The notes: generated from the letters alone by a model not told the origin. Counted from the first letter of the stretch, positions 23,543 through 33,155 are shown. The stretch: 64,000 bases of DNA from Myxococcus landrumus (GCF_017301635.1 NZ_CP071091.1:7494501-7558500); one strand, 5' to 3'. Program-made: numbers and translations.

Positions 23543-25603
23543 CGGCTGCGCGGGGGCTCGGGCGCGAGGCCAGTATACGCGGAACGTGGTGCCCTCCTCC
23601 TTCGTGGAGCGCACCTCCACGCGGCCTCCGTGCGCGCGGGCAATCTGGTGGACGATGTAGAGACCCAACCCCAGGCTGCGCTGCTGCTTCTGGGGAGAGG
23701 AGGCCTTCGCGGACACGGCCTCGGGCGTCTTGAACGGGTCGAAGATGCGCGGCAGGAGCTGGGGCGCGATGGGCTCGCCCCGGTTGTGGACCTCCAGCAA
23801 CACGTCGCGCGCCTCGCCGCGCACCGTGGTGCGGATGAGGGAGTTGTCGTCGCCGTGCTGGAGCGCGTTGGCCACCAGGTTTCCCAGCACCTGCGCCACG
23901 CGGTCCGGGTCCCAGTCTCCGGAGGTGTCTCCGGACGTCTCGAACATGAGCACATTCATCGGGTGGGCCACCTGCAGCTCCTCCAGCGTGGCCTGACACA
24001 CGTCCGCCATGTTCATCGGCTGGGGGGTGACGGGGATGCCCTCGCCCAGCTTGCTGCGCGCGAAGTCGAGGATGTCTGTAATCATCCGGCCCATCCGCCC
24101 CGCGGACTTGCGGATGCGCTCCACCGCGCGGCGCTCCGCGGCCTCCAACTCCTCCGCGCGCGAGAGCTGGAAGGCCGACGCGCTGATGGCATTGAGCGGG
24201 TTGCGCAGGTCATGACCCAGGATGGCGAGCAACTGCTCCCGGAAGTCCAACGCGCGCTGGAGCGCGGCCTCCGCCAGCTTGTGGTCGGTGACGTCCACCA
24301 GCACGCACCCCAGGCCCAGCATCTCCGCCTCGCGAGGCCCTCGCACGGGATAGAACGTGGCCTGCCACATCCGCTTCCCCAGTCGGGACTTCAGCTCGGA
24401 TGGCGTGGCGAACTCGAAGGACTGCAGGGGCTCGCCCGTCTCCAGCACCCGCCGGAGTCGAGGCTCCAGCAAGTCCGCCACCGGCGGCGGCAACACCTCC
24501 CGGAGGGAGCGTCCCACGTGGGAGTCCACGGGGATGCCATTGAGCTCCGCCAGCGTCTGGTTGATGCGCAGGTAGCGCAGGTCCCGGTCCAGGAAGGCCA
24601 TGCCCAGCGGCGCGGCCTCCAGCAGCGCGTCGAGCAGCGCGAGCGAGCGCTGCGCCTCCACCCGCGCCTCCCGCTCCAGGTCCTGCAACCAGGCCTGGAG
24701 GATGTACGCGGCCCCGCGCTGACACATGGTGCGAAACAGCAGCAGGTTCGCGTCGGAGAACCCGAACGTGCTGCGCGACGCCAGATAGGCCACGCCCAGC
24801 AGGCGCGTCCCCTCGACCAGGGGCACGCCGTAGAGCGCGCGCAGCCCCTGCTCCCGTGACACGGGCAAGGCGCCGTGCGAGTCCAGCGCGCCCGCGCGCA
24901 ACATCACCGGCTCGCGCGTCGCGGCCACCTCGCCGACAAAGCCCTCGCCCAGCGCCATCGAGCCGCCCCGGGGTGTCTCGGCGCCCAAGCCCACCGAGGC
25001 GCGGAGCACCAGCCGGTCCCCCTCCACCAGCAGCACGCCGGCGGCGTCCACCTCGAGGGCGGACTCCACCATCACTGTGAGCAGCCGCATGAGGAAGGTG
25101 TCCACGGGTGGGTTGTCCAGCGTGGCCTGGGCCATGCGGTCCAGGGCGTGGAGGCTGCGCTGCCGCTCCTCCGCGAAGCGCCGCACCGTGCGCACCAACG
25201 TCTGGTCCAGGAAGTCCTCCATCCGCACCAGCTCGCCCCGCGCGAGCGGGCGGGGCAGGTCCTCCAGGCGCAGGAGGATGCACTTGCGCAGGAGCGCGAA
25301 CTCGGCCGCCACCTCGCCCACGTCGAAGCCCTGGCCCAGCCGCGTCACCGCGTGCTCATCCACCAGCGAGACGTCGGGGCCTTGTCCTCCCAGGTCCAGC
25401 GCATCCGCCAGCGCGATGAGCAGGCCGGGCATGTGGTTCAGCAGCCACGAGTGCTTGGGCACCTCGCCGACGTGGTGCGCGTGCATCGCGTGCTCCCAGT
25501 CCTCCAGGAGCACCTCGTGATGCGAACGCAGGAAGTCCGAGGCCCTGAGCGGTGTTTCCCGCTGGGACTCGCCCTGCCCGGGGCGTGGCTCCGGCTCCTG
25601 CAT
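23528..25603 (-). CDS. sensor histidine kinase with RsbR-like N-terminus, GAF and PAS domains
   Basis: The protein of 691 residues has no membrane segment. Residues 15-165 resemble the RsbRD_N helical sensor domain (FLRSHHEVLLEDWEHAM). A GAF domain follows (about 190-330), then a PAS domain (about 355-450; LFLD-type DRDLRYLRINQTLAELNGI). A HisKA helix pair has the phospho-acceptor His464 in LAILGHDLRNPLNA, and HATPase_c has N-box NLVANALQH and the G2 box LGLGLYIVHQIA. All catalytic motifs are intact. The ATG at 25603 is preceded by GGAGGAGGG. The partner response regulator is not adjacent, so it is an orphan kinase. Confidence 0.9.
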   Translation of the reverse strand: MQEPEPRPGQGESQRETPLRASDFLRSHHEVLLEDWEHAMHAHHVGEVPKHSWLLNHMPGLLIALADALDLGGQGPDVSLVDEHAVTRLGQGFDVGEVAAEFALLRKCILLRLEDLPRPLARGELVRMEDFLDQTLVRTVRRFAEERQRSLHALDRMAQATLDNPPVDTFLMRLLTVMVESALEVDAAGVLLVEGDRLVLRASVGLGAETPRGGSMALGEGFVGEVAATREPVMLRAGALDSHGALPVSREQGLRALYGVPLVEGTRLLGVAYLASRSTFGFSDANLLLFRTMCQRGAAYILQAWLQDLEREARVEAQRSLALLDALLEAAPLGMAFLDRDLRYLRINQTLAELNGIPVDSHVGRSLREVLPPPVADLLEPRLRRVLETGEPLQSFEFATPSELKSRLGKRMWQATFYPVRGPREAEMLGLGCVLVDVTDHKLAEAALQRALDFREQLLAILGHDLRNPLNAISASAFQLSRAEELEAAERRAVERIRKSAGRMGRMITDILDFARSKLGEGIPVTPQPMNMADVCQATLEELQVAHPMNVLMFETSGDTSGDWDPDRVAQVLGNLVANALQHGDDNSLIRTTVRGEARDVLLEVHNRGEPIAPQLLPRIFDPFKTPEAVSAKASSPQKQQRSLGLGLYIVHQIARAHGGRVEVRSTKEEGTTFRVYWPRARAPAQPSLHG

Positions 25604-25880
25604 CACCCTCCTCCCGAGACGCCGCCCTCTCGTGCCGTCTGTCCGAGAATCTGGGCACGAGGGCCTTTGTATGTAGGGCCGCGCGCGAGGAATGGCGGGC
25701 ATCACACATCCAGGCGCCGCGCCGAGCCCTCGGGGTCCGGGGCGCCCGCGCGGCGCTCGTCTCGAATGCCTGTCTCTCCCCGCCGGACAAGCCATGTGTC
25801 CATTCGTCGTCCGCCGACAGGGCGGGCGAGGCAACGTCGGGGCTGTCGTCGCGCACGTGCTCGATTAGGGTGAGGAGCAG

Positions 25881-26843
25881 ATGCGCACCCTTCTGTTGAC
25901 CCGCTCCGATGTGTCTCGCAACCTCCATGCGCTCCTCTTGCTGGAGGACATGCGGGAGGCCTTCCGTTCCGACGCCCTTGCGCGCACGGTGGCACCGCAT
26001 CGCGTCCGCGCGCCCCTGCACGCGGAGGGCACCGCCATGGTGCTCTTCCCTGGAGCGCTGCCGGATGTTCCCGCGTACACGGTGAAGACGCACTCGAAGT
26101 TCCCCGCGAGGACACCGGCCATCCAGGGCGTGCTGCACCTGAACGACAGGGCCACCGGGGAGCTGCTCGCGGTGATGGACTCCGGACACCTGACGGCGGT
26201 GCGCACGGGCGTGGTGGGCGCGCTGGCCGTGGACGTGCTGGCGCGTCAGGACGCCAGCCGGGTGGCGCTCATCGGCGCGGGGACGCAGGCGGTGCTACAG
26301 CTCAAGTCCCTGCGGCTGGTGCGCTCGCTGACCCACGTGCGGGTGTTCGACACGGATGCGGAGCGGGCCTTTGCCTTCTCCGCGCGCATGTACAAGGAGC
26401 TCGACATCCCGGTGCGCCAGGCGGAGTCCGTGGCGGAGGCGGTGGAGGACGCGGACATCGTCATCACCGCGACGTGGAGCCGCGAGCCCTTCCTGTTCCC
26501 GGGCATGGTGCGGCCCGGGACGCACATCACCACGCTGGGCGCGGACGAGCCGGGCAAGGTGGAGGTCTCCGCGGAGCTCTTGAGCCAGTCGCGTGTCTTC
26601 TGCGACCACCGGGGCCTGGCCCTCGCGGGTGGGGCCGTGGGCAACGTGGGGCTGGGCGAGGACGCCATCCACGCGGAGCTGGGCGAGGTGATTGCCGGCA
26701 GGAAGCCCGGGCGACGCTCCGACGACGAGGTGACGGTGTTCACCTCCGTGGGGCTGCCCTTCCAGGACCTGGCGGCGGCGTGGCACGTGTACCAGGGAGC
26801 GCAAGGGGACGACGCCATCAGCGGCCTGGACTTCGGCGGCTGA
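25881..26843 (+). CDS. ornithine cyclodeaminase / mu-crystallin family protein
   Basis: The protein of 320 residues has the family's N-terminal dimerisation part with KTHSKFP (substrate Lys) and the GHLTAVRTGVVGALAVDVLA block. A Rossmann NAD(P) domain follows: VALIGAGTQAVLQL, FDTDAERA and TATWSREPFL. Members include ornithine cyclodeaminase, alanine dehydrogenase and ketimine reductase; the activity cannot be chosen from sequence alone. The gene starts 277 bases from the divergent kinase gene. Confidence 0.85.
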   Translation: MRTLLLTRSDVSRNLHALLLLEDMREAFRSDALARTVAPHRVRAPLHAEGTAMVLFPGALPDVPAYTVKTHSKFPARTPAIQGVLHLNDRATGELLAVMDSGHLTAVRTGVVGALAVDVLARQDASRVALIGAGTQAVLQLKSLRLVRSLTHVRVFDTDAERAFAFSARMYKELDIPVRQAESVAEAVEDADIVITATWSREPFLFPGMVRPGTHITTLGADEPGKVEVSAELLSQSRVFCDHRGLALAGGAVGNVGLGEDAIHAELGEVIAGRKPGRRSDDEVTVFTSVGLPFQDLAAAWHVYQGAQGDDAISGLDFGG

Positions 26844-26941
26844 GGGCCCGGCCCGGCGGGCGTGCTCGAGCGCGGAGGCCCGGCCCTTGGTTGCCCGCAG
26901 GTGCGTGCGCATCTTGGGTCCTGGGTCCGTGGGAGGCGCGC

Positions 26942-27226
26942 ATGATTGTCGGCTTCATGGCATCGCGAACGGGACGGTGGCTGCGAATCGTGACGGGCTC
27001 CTGCATGGTGTTGGGCGGGTTGCGCGCGGGGTCGTCTCGAGGCACCGCCGTGGCCCTGCTGGGCCTGGGCCCCGTGGTGACAGGCCTCCTGGACGTGGTG
27101 CCGCTGGGGCCGCTGTTCGGCTTCTCCCTGCGTGGCGAGGACATCCGCCGCGAGCTGGGACTTCCTCGCGAGGCATCGCTGCTCAACGGGCATCACCGAC
27201 GCCCCCAGTCGGTGACCTTGCACTGA
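26942..27226 (+). CDS. DUF2892-like small membrane protein
   Basis: The protein of 94 residues has two hydrophobic stretches (GSCMVLGGLRAG and LLGLGPVVTGLLDVVPLGPLFGFS), matching the YgaP-type inner-membrane DUF2892 domain. That domain is often fused to or beside rhodanese or stress proteins; none is here. The start at 26942 (MIVGFM) fits the domain; upstream sequence in the frame belongs to an antisense shadow. Confidence 0.65.
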   Translation: MIVGFMASRTGRWLRIVTGSCMVLGGLRAGSSRGTAVALLGLGPVVTGLLDVVPLGPLFGFSLRGEDIRRELGLPREASLLNGHHRRPQSVTLH

Positions 27227-27247
27227 TGGATGTCGAGGGTCGAGTGG

Positions 27248-27952
27248 CTACTTCTTGACCTGGAAGGGGATGTCGAGCGTCCCCAGGACCTCGCCGCTGT
27301 TGGCATCCACCGGACGGGCCTGCAGCACCACGCCTTCGTCACGACCGCTGACGGACTGGAAGTAGAGGAAGCCCTGCATGGTGCCTCCGTCTTCGAGCGT
27401 GCCCTCGGGCATCGACTTGCGGAGCATGTCGCGGGTGGGCAGGGGCTCCTCGCATTGGTAGCCCCAGTAGGGCGGGCCTGGGTAGTACGGCCCATAGAAG
27501 GGCGAGCCCCATCCCCCGCGCCAACCCCAGCCGGAGCGCCAGCCGGGCCCCGCGCCCACGTAGAACGTGGAGGAGCGTCCCGAGCCGCCCGTGCCTTCGT
27601 CCATCATGGAGGAGGAGCGCTCCGCGGAGCCCACGGGGAAGGCGGGCAGCGCGGAGTAGCGGAAGCGCGACTGGGCGCCGATGAGCTGGAAGTCCTCGTT
27701 CTCGATGCGAAGGGTGCGGCCGCTGTGGTTCTCCAGTCGGACGTAGACGGGCGTGAGGGTGCCCTCCAGGTTCGACGGAGAGCCCTTCCACGCGGAGCCA
27801 TCCGCCACCAGCTTCACGCCCGCGGCTTCCGCGACGGCGGTGTTCTTCCTGTCGGGAAGCACCTGCGCTTCCGTTGAGGGCCTGAGAGTCTTCTCCGTTG
27901 CACAGCCTGCCACCAGCAGCAGCACGGCGGTGGCGGGCACGAGCGCGCGCAT
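27248..27952 (-). CDS. lipoprotein of unknown function with Gly/Trp/Tyr-rich segment
   Basis: The protein of 234 residues has a lipobox LVAGC (Cys17). A beta-sandwich-like middle contains VYVRLENHSGRTLRIENEDFQL, as in many lipoproteins that share an Ig-type domain. A striking low-complexity stretch rich in Gly, Trp, Pro and Tyr (about residues 130-165) follows. The last 60 residues return to globular composition (TMQGFLYF, VDANSGEVLGTLDIPF). I do not recognise a named family. It is convergent with the DUF2892-like gene. Confidence 0.7.
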   Translation of the reverse strand: MRALVPATAVLLLVAGCATEKTLRPSTEAQVLPDRKNTAVAEAAGVKLVADGSAWKGSPSNLEGTLTPVYVRLENHSGRTLRIENEDFQLIGAQSRFRYSALPAFPVGSAERSSSMMDEGTGGSGRSSTFYVGAGPGWRSGWGWRGGWGSPFYGPYYPGPPYWGYQCEEPLPTRDMLRKSMPEGTLEDGGTMQGFLYFQSVSGRDEGVVLQARPVDANSGEVLGTLDIPFQVKK

Positions 27953-28048
27953 GCGATGCCTCCTCGGGTTTCAAGGTAGGCAGTCGCGAGGGCCGGATGG
28001 GGTGAGGCGTCAAGGCTCCCCCGAGGCGGAGCCAGGGGGCGCGGGGCT

Positions 28049-28978
28049 TCATTGTCCGGCAGGTGGAGGCGTGGGCTCCGCGGCGGCGTGAGGCCAGGCG
28101 GGCGAGGTGAGTCCGCTCCAGTCCTGTCGCCGCGCCCAGTCCTCGAAGGTGCTCCAGCGCACGTCGGGGTAGTCGCGGCGCAGCGTCACGACGTTCGCGT
28201 GGTAGCCCACGCGGTCCAGCCATTCGTACATGGTGGCGAGGTCCTCGCTGCGCTCGCGGATGTAGTCGAGGGGGATTTGTTCGAAGTGGATGCGGTGGCC
28301 GCTCACCATGGAGAGCAGGCCGGCGGCCTGCTGGCCCGTCACCTCGTCGGAGGCGACATCGATGCGGCGGTCCATGTGGCGCTCGGCGTCCTCGAGGACG
28401 CGGGTGGCGAGCGCGCCCAGGTCGTCGATGGCCACCATCTGGAGACCCCGGGTGGGAGGCAGGCCCAGGGCGAGGACCCCGGCCTTGAGTCCCTCCTCGA
28501 ACATGGGGCTGTTGAAGTTCTCCATGAAGAAGGTGGGGCCGAGGATGGTGAAGGGCAGGCCGCTGCGGCGCACGTGGAGCTCGACGCGGTGCTTGCTGTC
28601 GAAGTGGGGGATGCCCGTGAGCCGGTCCGCTCCGGCGACGGACGAGTAGACGAAGTGCTTCACCTCGGCCATGCGGGCGGCGTCCACCTGGTTCATGCCG
28701 TGGCGGATTTCGGCTTCGACGCCGGCTTCGAAGGGGGTGGCGACGGCGTAGAAGGCATCCACACCCTCCGCGGCGCGGGTGAGGGTGGGAAGGTCGTCGA
28801 AGTCACCGACGGCCAGCTCGACGCCCAGGGCTTCGAGTTCCTGGGCGGCGGGGGAGTCCGCGCTGCGGACGTAGCCGACGACGCGGTGGCCTCGTTGCCG
28901 GAGGTGGCGCGCCACGGAGCCGCCTTGCAGGCCGGTGGCTCCGGCGACGAGCACGGAAAGGAAGTGGGCCCTGGGCAT
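28049..28978 (-). CDS. NmrA-family NAD(P)-binding protein
   Basis: The protein of 309 residues belongs to the atypical short-chain dehydrogenase group. The nucleotide-binding motif VLVAGATGLQGGSVARHL, YVRS after the second strand, VGDFDD, and HFVYSSVAGADRL (with Ser but no classical YxxxK) are typical of NmrA/HSCARG regulators, which sense NADP rather than catalyse. The start at 28978 (MPRAHFLSVLV) puts the Gly-rich loop at the N-terminus. The substrate or partner is unknown. Confidence 0.85.
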   Translation of the reverse strand: MPRAHFLSVLVAGATGLQGGSVARHLRQRGHRVVGYVRSADSPAAQELEALGVELAVGDFDDLPTLTRAAEGVDAFYAVATPFEAGVEAEIRHGMNQVDAARMAEVKHFVYSSVAGADRLTGIPHFDSKHRVELHVRRSGLPFTILGPTFFMENFNSPMFEEGLKAGVLALGLPPTRGLQMVAIDDLGALATRVLEDAERHMDRRIDVASDEVTGQQAAGLLSMVSGHRIHFEQIPLDYIRERSEDLATMYEWLDRVGYHANVVTLRRDYPDVRWSTFEDWARRQDWSGLTSPAWPHAAAEPTPPPAGQ

Positions 28979-29105
28979 GTGTGAACCTCGCGACAGACAG
29001 TCCTGACGGCTTTGGGGAAGTTGGGGATGGAGGGGAGCGCTGACGAGCACGGGAAAGGGGCCGCTCGTGCCCCTGGCTGGGCCCGTGGCATGTTGCTGCC
29101 TGCCC

Positions 29106-29711
29106 ATGAGCAAGCGAGACACACCGAAGGACTCCGCGCTGGTCGAAGCCGCCCGCTCGTTGGAGGAGGGGCTGACGCGGTTCGAGGCCCTGAGCCAGCA
29201 ATTGCAGGGGTTGCCCTTGCAGTCGGAGAAGCACCTGGAGCGCGCCTCGGCGACGCTCGCGTCGTTGGCGGACATGGACGAGGACCTGCGCGTTCGCATC
29301 ACCACGTTGGTGGGCGCCATCTCCCAGGTGCGAGACAGGCAGCAGGCGCAAGCCGAGGCCGTGCATGCGCGAGCGCAGGAGCTTCAGCAGCGCACGGAGG
29401 TCTTCAAGGACCTGCTCGTGCGGTACGGCGCGGTGGGGCAGAGCGCGGGCGACCTGAACATGCGGATGCAGGAGTTCGCGGCGCGTCGGCAGCAGGCGAA
29501 GACGGCCGAGGAGCACGCGGAGGTGGTGGCCGCGTTCCAGGCGCTCCAGGACCGGATGAAGGAGGTCGCGGAGGAGGCGCAAGCCGTGGCGCAGTCCGCG
29601 GAGGAGCGCGACTTCAACGACATCGCCCGCCAGGCGGACTCACTGCGCCAGCAACTGCTGGCCGCTCGCAACAAGATGGCGCTGCTGCACAAGAGCCTGG
29701 GCGGTGGGTGA
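29106..29711 (+). CDS. coiled-coil hypothetical protein
   Basis: The protein of 201 residues is almost entirely helical, with heptad patterning and high Gln/Glu/Ala/Arg content and no signal peptide or membrane segment. The ATG at 29106 (MSKRDTPKD) was chosen because the longer frame would begin with a Cys run and lacks a ribosome site. Function unknown; a structural or scaffold role is plausible. Confidence 0.6.
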   Translation: MSKRDTPKDSALVEAARSLEEGLTRFEALSQQLQGLPLQSEKHLERASATLASLADMDEDLRVRITTLVGAISQVRDRQQAQAEAVHARAQELQQRTEVFKDLLVRYGAVGQSAGDLNMRMQEFAARRQQAKTAEEHAEVVAAFQALQDRMKEVAEEAQAVAQSAEERDFNDIARQADSLRQQLLAARNKMALLHKSLGGG

Positions 29712-29725
29712 GGCGGCGCCGCGAC

Positions 29726-30127
29726 TCAGCTCAGATACGTGGGTGCGAACTCATCCGGGCTGTCGATGGGGCGGCGTCCCGAGAAGCCGTCATACATCCC
29801 ATGCCAGTGCGACACGGCGGGCTCGCCCAGCCGCCAGCACAGGTACACCGGCTCTTCTCCCCGGTGCGCGCGGAAGTCGACCAGCCCCTGCGCCCCTTTG
29901 ATTTCCAGCCCCATCTCGTGGAACTCACGCAGCTCCAGGCGCACCTTCTCCAGCAGCGCGTCGCGCTCCTCGCGCAGCGCCTCGTGGTTCGCCAGGGCCT
30001 TGCCCTCGGGAGTGCCCAGCGTCTCCACGAGCTGCTGCACGCGCTCCACCCACGGGCGGATGTGCTCGAAGGTTCGGCTCAGGAGCGGCACCAGCCGGTT
30101 CGCCTCGTCCACGTTGAAGTAGCGCAT
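29726..30127 (-). CDS. DUF2203 protein
   Basis: The protein of 133 residues matches DUF2203: YFNVDEANRLVPLLSRTFE at the N-terminus, a helical middle, GLEIKGAQGLVDFRAHRG, and the C-terminal block VYLCWRLGEPAVSHWHG. Family function is unknown. The ATG at 30127 begins at the conserved motif. It is followed (convergently) by the coiled-coil gene. Confidence 0.88.
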   Translation of the reverse strand: MRYFNVDEANRLVPLLSRTFEHIRPWVERVQQLVETLGTPEGKALANHEALREERDALLEKVRLELREFHEMGLEIKGAQGLVDFRAHRGEEPVYLCWRLGEPAVSHWHGMYDGFSGRRPIDSPDEFAPTYLS

Positions 30128-30230
30128 CACCCCTGAGCATGCAGCGGCCCCCCAGGCGTCGCCACGAAAGCTTTTGCTGAGCTTGGACAACCGCTCGGAC
30201 CACACACTCGATGTGAGGACGTCTCGACGC

Positions 30231-31040
30231 TCAGCCCCGCAGCAGCGAGGGGTGGTTGTCCTGTAGCCACCGTTGCGCCGTGTCCCGCAGGGGGAAGGTG
30301 TCCTCTTGTTGAAGGAACGCCGCCGAGTGCCCCCGCGCGCAGCGCCCCTCCGAATCCAGCCCGTCCCCCTCTTCTTCATGCAGGTCCGCATGAAGCATCG
30401 AGTGGAACACCAGGTAGTCCACGACGAACGCCGGCACATGCGGCCGGTCCAGCGCGGGGTGGATGCGAATCTCCCGCAGCCGCGCGTCGTAGCCCCCGAG
30501 GTGGATGCTCCGCCGCCGCCCCTTCGCCGGACGCCGCGCCCAGCCGATGTCCACGCGCACCCGGCCGTCGAACCACTCGGCGTCGAGCCTCGCCAGGATG
30601 GCGCGCAGGTCGAAGCACCGCCCCCGGGAGCGCAAGGGCTTGCCGGGCCGTCGCTCGCGCCGCACCAGGCCCTGCCGCTCGTGGGCGTAGCCCTCCAGCC
30701 GCTCCGCCGCGCTCGCATCGGAGCGGGCGACATAGCGCGCGATGGCCTGCGCCACGTCGTCAGGCGCGTCGAGGAAGAGGTGGTGCAGCCGCAGCCTCAG
30801 CCCCGAGTCCACATGGCGGAAGCTCACCAGCGTGGCGCGGTTGTCGGTGAGCCGCAGATGGACCGGCACGCCCAGCCGCTGGGACAGCCGCCGAGCCAGG
30901 TCCGCGGCCTGGAGCAGCGCCTCCTCCCGCTCCGGCAGGCGACGCTCGGAGGAAGAGGCCACTTCATCCGGGCCACGCGTCCCCCCTTCCCGCGCGTCGG
31001 TGTCGAACAAGCCGAGCTGTGAAGGGGAATCGCCGCCCAT
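30231..31040 (-). CDS. SprT-like metallopeptidase-fold protein with altered HExxH motif
   Basis: The protein is 269 residues. The C-terminal half has the SprT-like layout: WFDGRVRVDIGWARR, SIHLGGYDARLREIRIHPALD, and a helix where the zinc motif should be HExxH. Here it reads HSMLH (His213, Ser214, His217), so the general-base Glu is absent. A third ligand could be the His in GHSAAF. It is therefore probably a zinc-binding or scaffold protein without peptidase activity unless another residue substitutes. The N-terminal half is of mixed composition. The start at 31040 follows a high-quality MGGD context; the upstream extension is Arg/Gly-rich and unlikely. Confidence 0.7.
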   Translation of the reverse strand: MGGDSPSQLGLFDTDAREGGTRGPDEVASSSERRLPEREEALLQAADLARRLSQRLGVPVHLRLTDNRATLVSFRHVDSGLRLRLHHLFLDAPDDVAQAIARYVARSDASAAERLEGYAHERQGLVRRERRPGKPLRSRGRCFDLRAILARLDAEWFDGRVRVDIGWARRPAKGRRRSIHLGGYDARLREIRIHPALDRPHVPAFVVDYLVFHSMLHADLHEEEGDGLDSEGRCARGHSAAFLQQEDTFPLRDTAQRWLQDNHPSLLRG

Positions 31041-31096
31041 GGGTCCCCGAAGGTATGCCCATGGAGCGGGGTTTTCCAGCGGTCCGAAGGGCCGTG

Positions 31097-33031
31097 TCAG
31101 CGGGCCGGTTGCAGATAGGACACGCGGAAGGACTCCTCCACCGCGCTCCCGGTGACACGCGCCTCCAGCAGCTCGTAGCCCATCAGCGCGAACACGCGGT
31201 CGCGATAGAAGATGGGGCGCGCGTTGCCATACCAGTCCACGCACGACGTGCTGCACGAGTCGTCATACGGCGAGGTCTCCGAGGCCTTCAGCGTCCCCAG
31301 GTTCGACAACTTCAGGTCCGGGTCCACGCGCATGAAGGACACCTCCGCCGAGCCGTAGCGCAGGTGACTCCACTGTCCCCCCTGGAGCCGCAGCGGAAGT
31401 CCCAGCACGCCGCCTCCGTCCGCACCCGCCGGCTTGAAGAAGAAGCCATGGCTGCGAGTCTCGCCTTGCGTCGAGCCCTGGTGCCGGAAGTAGCCGCGCC
31501 GCTCGGGCCCGCCGTCCCCCAGCGCCAGCGAGGTGAGGTGCAGGCCCGCTGGGTCGTCACCCACCACCAGCGCGCCCTGGGGACCCAGCGGCTCCAGCCG
31601 GAGCACCGTGTGCCCCAGTGAGAGCCGGTGAACCTCCCGAGGCCAGCGCAGGTCCGTCACCCAGACCGCCTGCTCGCCCGGAGTCGTGCTCCACGAGTCC
31701 TTCGCCTCGCCCGAGCCCCACAGCACGTGGTTGCCCACGAAGCGATTCTGCCGGAGGCCCTGCGTGGGGCCCGGCAGCACGGTGAAGTGCTCCGGTCGGA
31801 ACGGCGCCAGCTCCTGTGAGAAGTCGGAGAGCGGCGCGCGCATCAGCGCCATGGGCCCGTCGACCTCGGACAGCTCCCGGCCCCATCTCGCGCTGCCCAT
31901 GCCCTCGGACACGAGCAGCGCATCCAGGTGCCCGTCCTCATTCTCCCGGAGGGAGAACGCATCCGTGGGGCTGCCGCGCGTGCGCAGGGCCGTGGGCTCG
32001 CCGCCATCCAGCGGCAGCCGGTACACCACCGAGTCCCGGACCCGCTCCGGGTCGTACTTCTCACCCTCGACGGTCCACGACTCGAAGCCCGGAGAGACCC
32101 AGGCGTACACCGCGTCTCGCGACACGTAGAAGGTGTTCGAGCGAGGCCCCATCAGCGCGCTCGCCGTGCACGAGAAGTCGCGCGCGTTCAGGTCGCACCG
32201 CACCACCGTGTGCAGCATGGGCCACAAGGTGGTCTGCAAGGGTTTGTAGATGTCCATCCGCGAGAGGACGGGGTTCCACTCGGAGAACCCGGTGCCGCTC
32301 AGCCACGTGCGCACCCTGGGCAGCTCCGGCTGCTGTCCCCGCAGGCCCGAGAGGGTGATGGGCATGTAGAAGACCAGGGTGCCATTCACCAGCCGGCTCG
32401 CGTAGCCACGGGCCGAGTAGTAGTCGCTGGAGCCGATGAAGTGCGTGCCCTCGTGGGTCAGCCCGCCCGCGTCGTCGAGTCGGAAGAGGGCAATCTCCGT
32501 GGACCGCAGGGAGTAGCTGTAGCCCACGACGATGACGCGGCGGCCATGCACCAGCATCTCGTCGTACCAGGTGCTGCTGTAGAGCCCGCGGGGATAGGCG
32601 GCCACCTGGGCCACCGGCTGCAACGCGCCTTCCACCTGTCGCACGGTGAAGAGCCGCCCTCGGCGCAGGACGACGAACCAGTCCCCCACCGCCTTGACGA
32701 TGTCACCCTCGTCGACGCCGGACTCCTGGTTGTGGGTGATGGACGGGTCCTGTGGGGGCGGTGCCGGTGCGAGCGCCTCGCCATCTCCACTCGAGCCACC
32801 GCAACCCAGGACGGGGCCTCCGCCCTCCCAGAGGCTGTCACGAATCCTCGCCAGCAATTCCAGGTGGAAGTCGAACGCCTGCTCCGTGCCGAAGCGCTCC
32901 AACCGCGTGAAGGTGATGGCCTCCACCTCCGCGCGCGTGAGCGGCCGGCGCTCGGGGGGGCACGCGGAGATGACGAGGGCGAGCAGCAGGCCCGAGAGGA
33001 GGTGGCGACGGTGGAGGCGTGGGGGACGCAT
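31097..33031 (-). CDS. secreted beta-propeller lipoprotein (PF09826 type)
   Basis: The protein of 644 residues has a lipoprotein signal (LLSGLLLALVISAC). The family signature is near residue 100: THNQESGVDEGDIVKAVGDW, which matches the 'TN.Q..GVDEADIVK' entry motif of the secreted C-terminal beta-propeller family. Repeated propeller blades follow to the end. Function in the family is unknown. A paralogue lies at the right end of the window. The short N-terminal form (start 33031) is preferred because it gives a compact signal. Confidence 0.8.
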   Translation of the reverse strand: MRPPRLHRRHLLSGLLLALVISACPPERRPLTRAEVEAITFTRLERFGTEQAFDFHLELLARIRDSLWEGGGPVLGCGGSSGDGEALAPAPPPQDPSITHNQESGVDEGDIVKAVGDWFVVLRRGRLFTVRQVEGALQPVAQVAAYPRGLYSSTWYDEMLVHGRRVIVVGYSYSLRSTEIALFRLDDAGGLTHEGTHFIGSSDYYSARGYASRLVNGTLVFYMPITLSGLRGQQPELPRVRTWLSGTGFSEWNPVLSRMDIYKPLQTTLWPMLHTVVRCDLNARDFSCTASALMGPRSNTFYVSRDAVYAWVSPGFESWTVEGEKYDPERVRDSVVYRLPLDGGEPTALRTRGSPTDAFSLRENEDGHLDALLVSEGMGSARWGRELSEVDGPMALMRAPLSDFSQELAPFRPEHFTVLPGPTQGLRQNRFVGNHVLWGSGEAKDSWSTTPGEQAVWVTDLRWPREVHRLSLGHTVLRLEPLGPQGALVVGDDPAGLHLTSLALGDGGPERRGYFRHQGSTQGETRSHGFFFKPAGADGGGVLGLPLRLQGGQWSHLRYGSAEVSFMRVDPDLKLSNLGTLKASETSPYDDSCSTSCVDWYGNARPIFYRDRVFALMGYELLEARVTGSAVEESFRVSYLQPAR

Positions 33032-33155
33032 GGGACTGCTCCGCAGAGCAAGGCCCATACCAAGGGTGTGAGCTGTCTTCCCAGAGGCACGGAGCCTTCG
33101 GAGGGGGCCCCGCACCCCGGGCCGTCATGACAGATGTGTCAGGGATGCAGTTACG

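Noticed and set aside
33128..33141. TGACA-N4-TGTCA inverted repeat upstream of the propeller lipoprotein gene
   Set aside because: Five-base arms are too short to stand above chance in this composition; no second copy is seen nearby.
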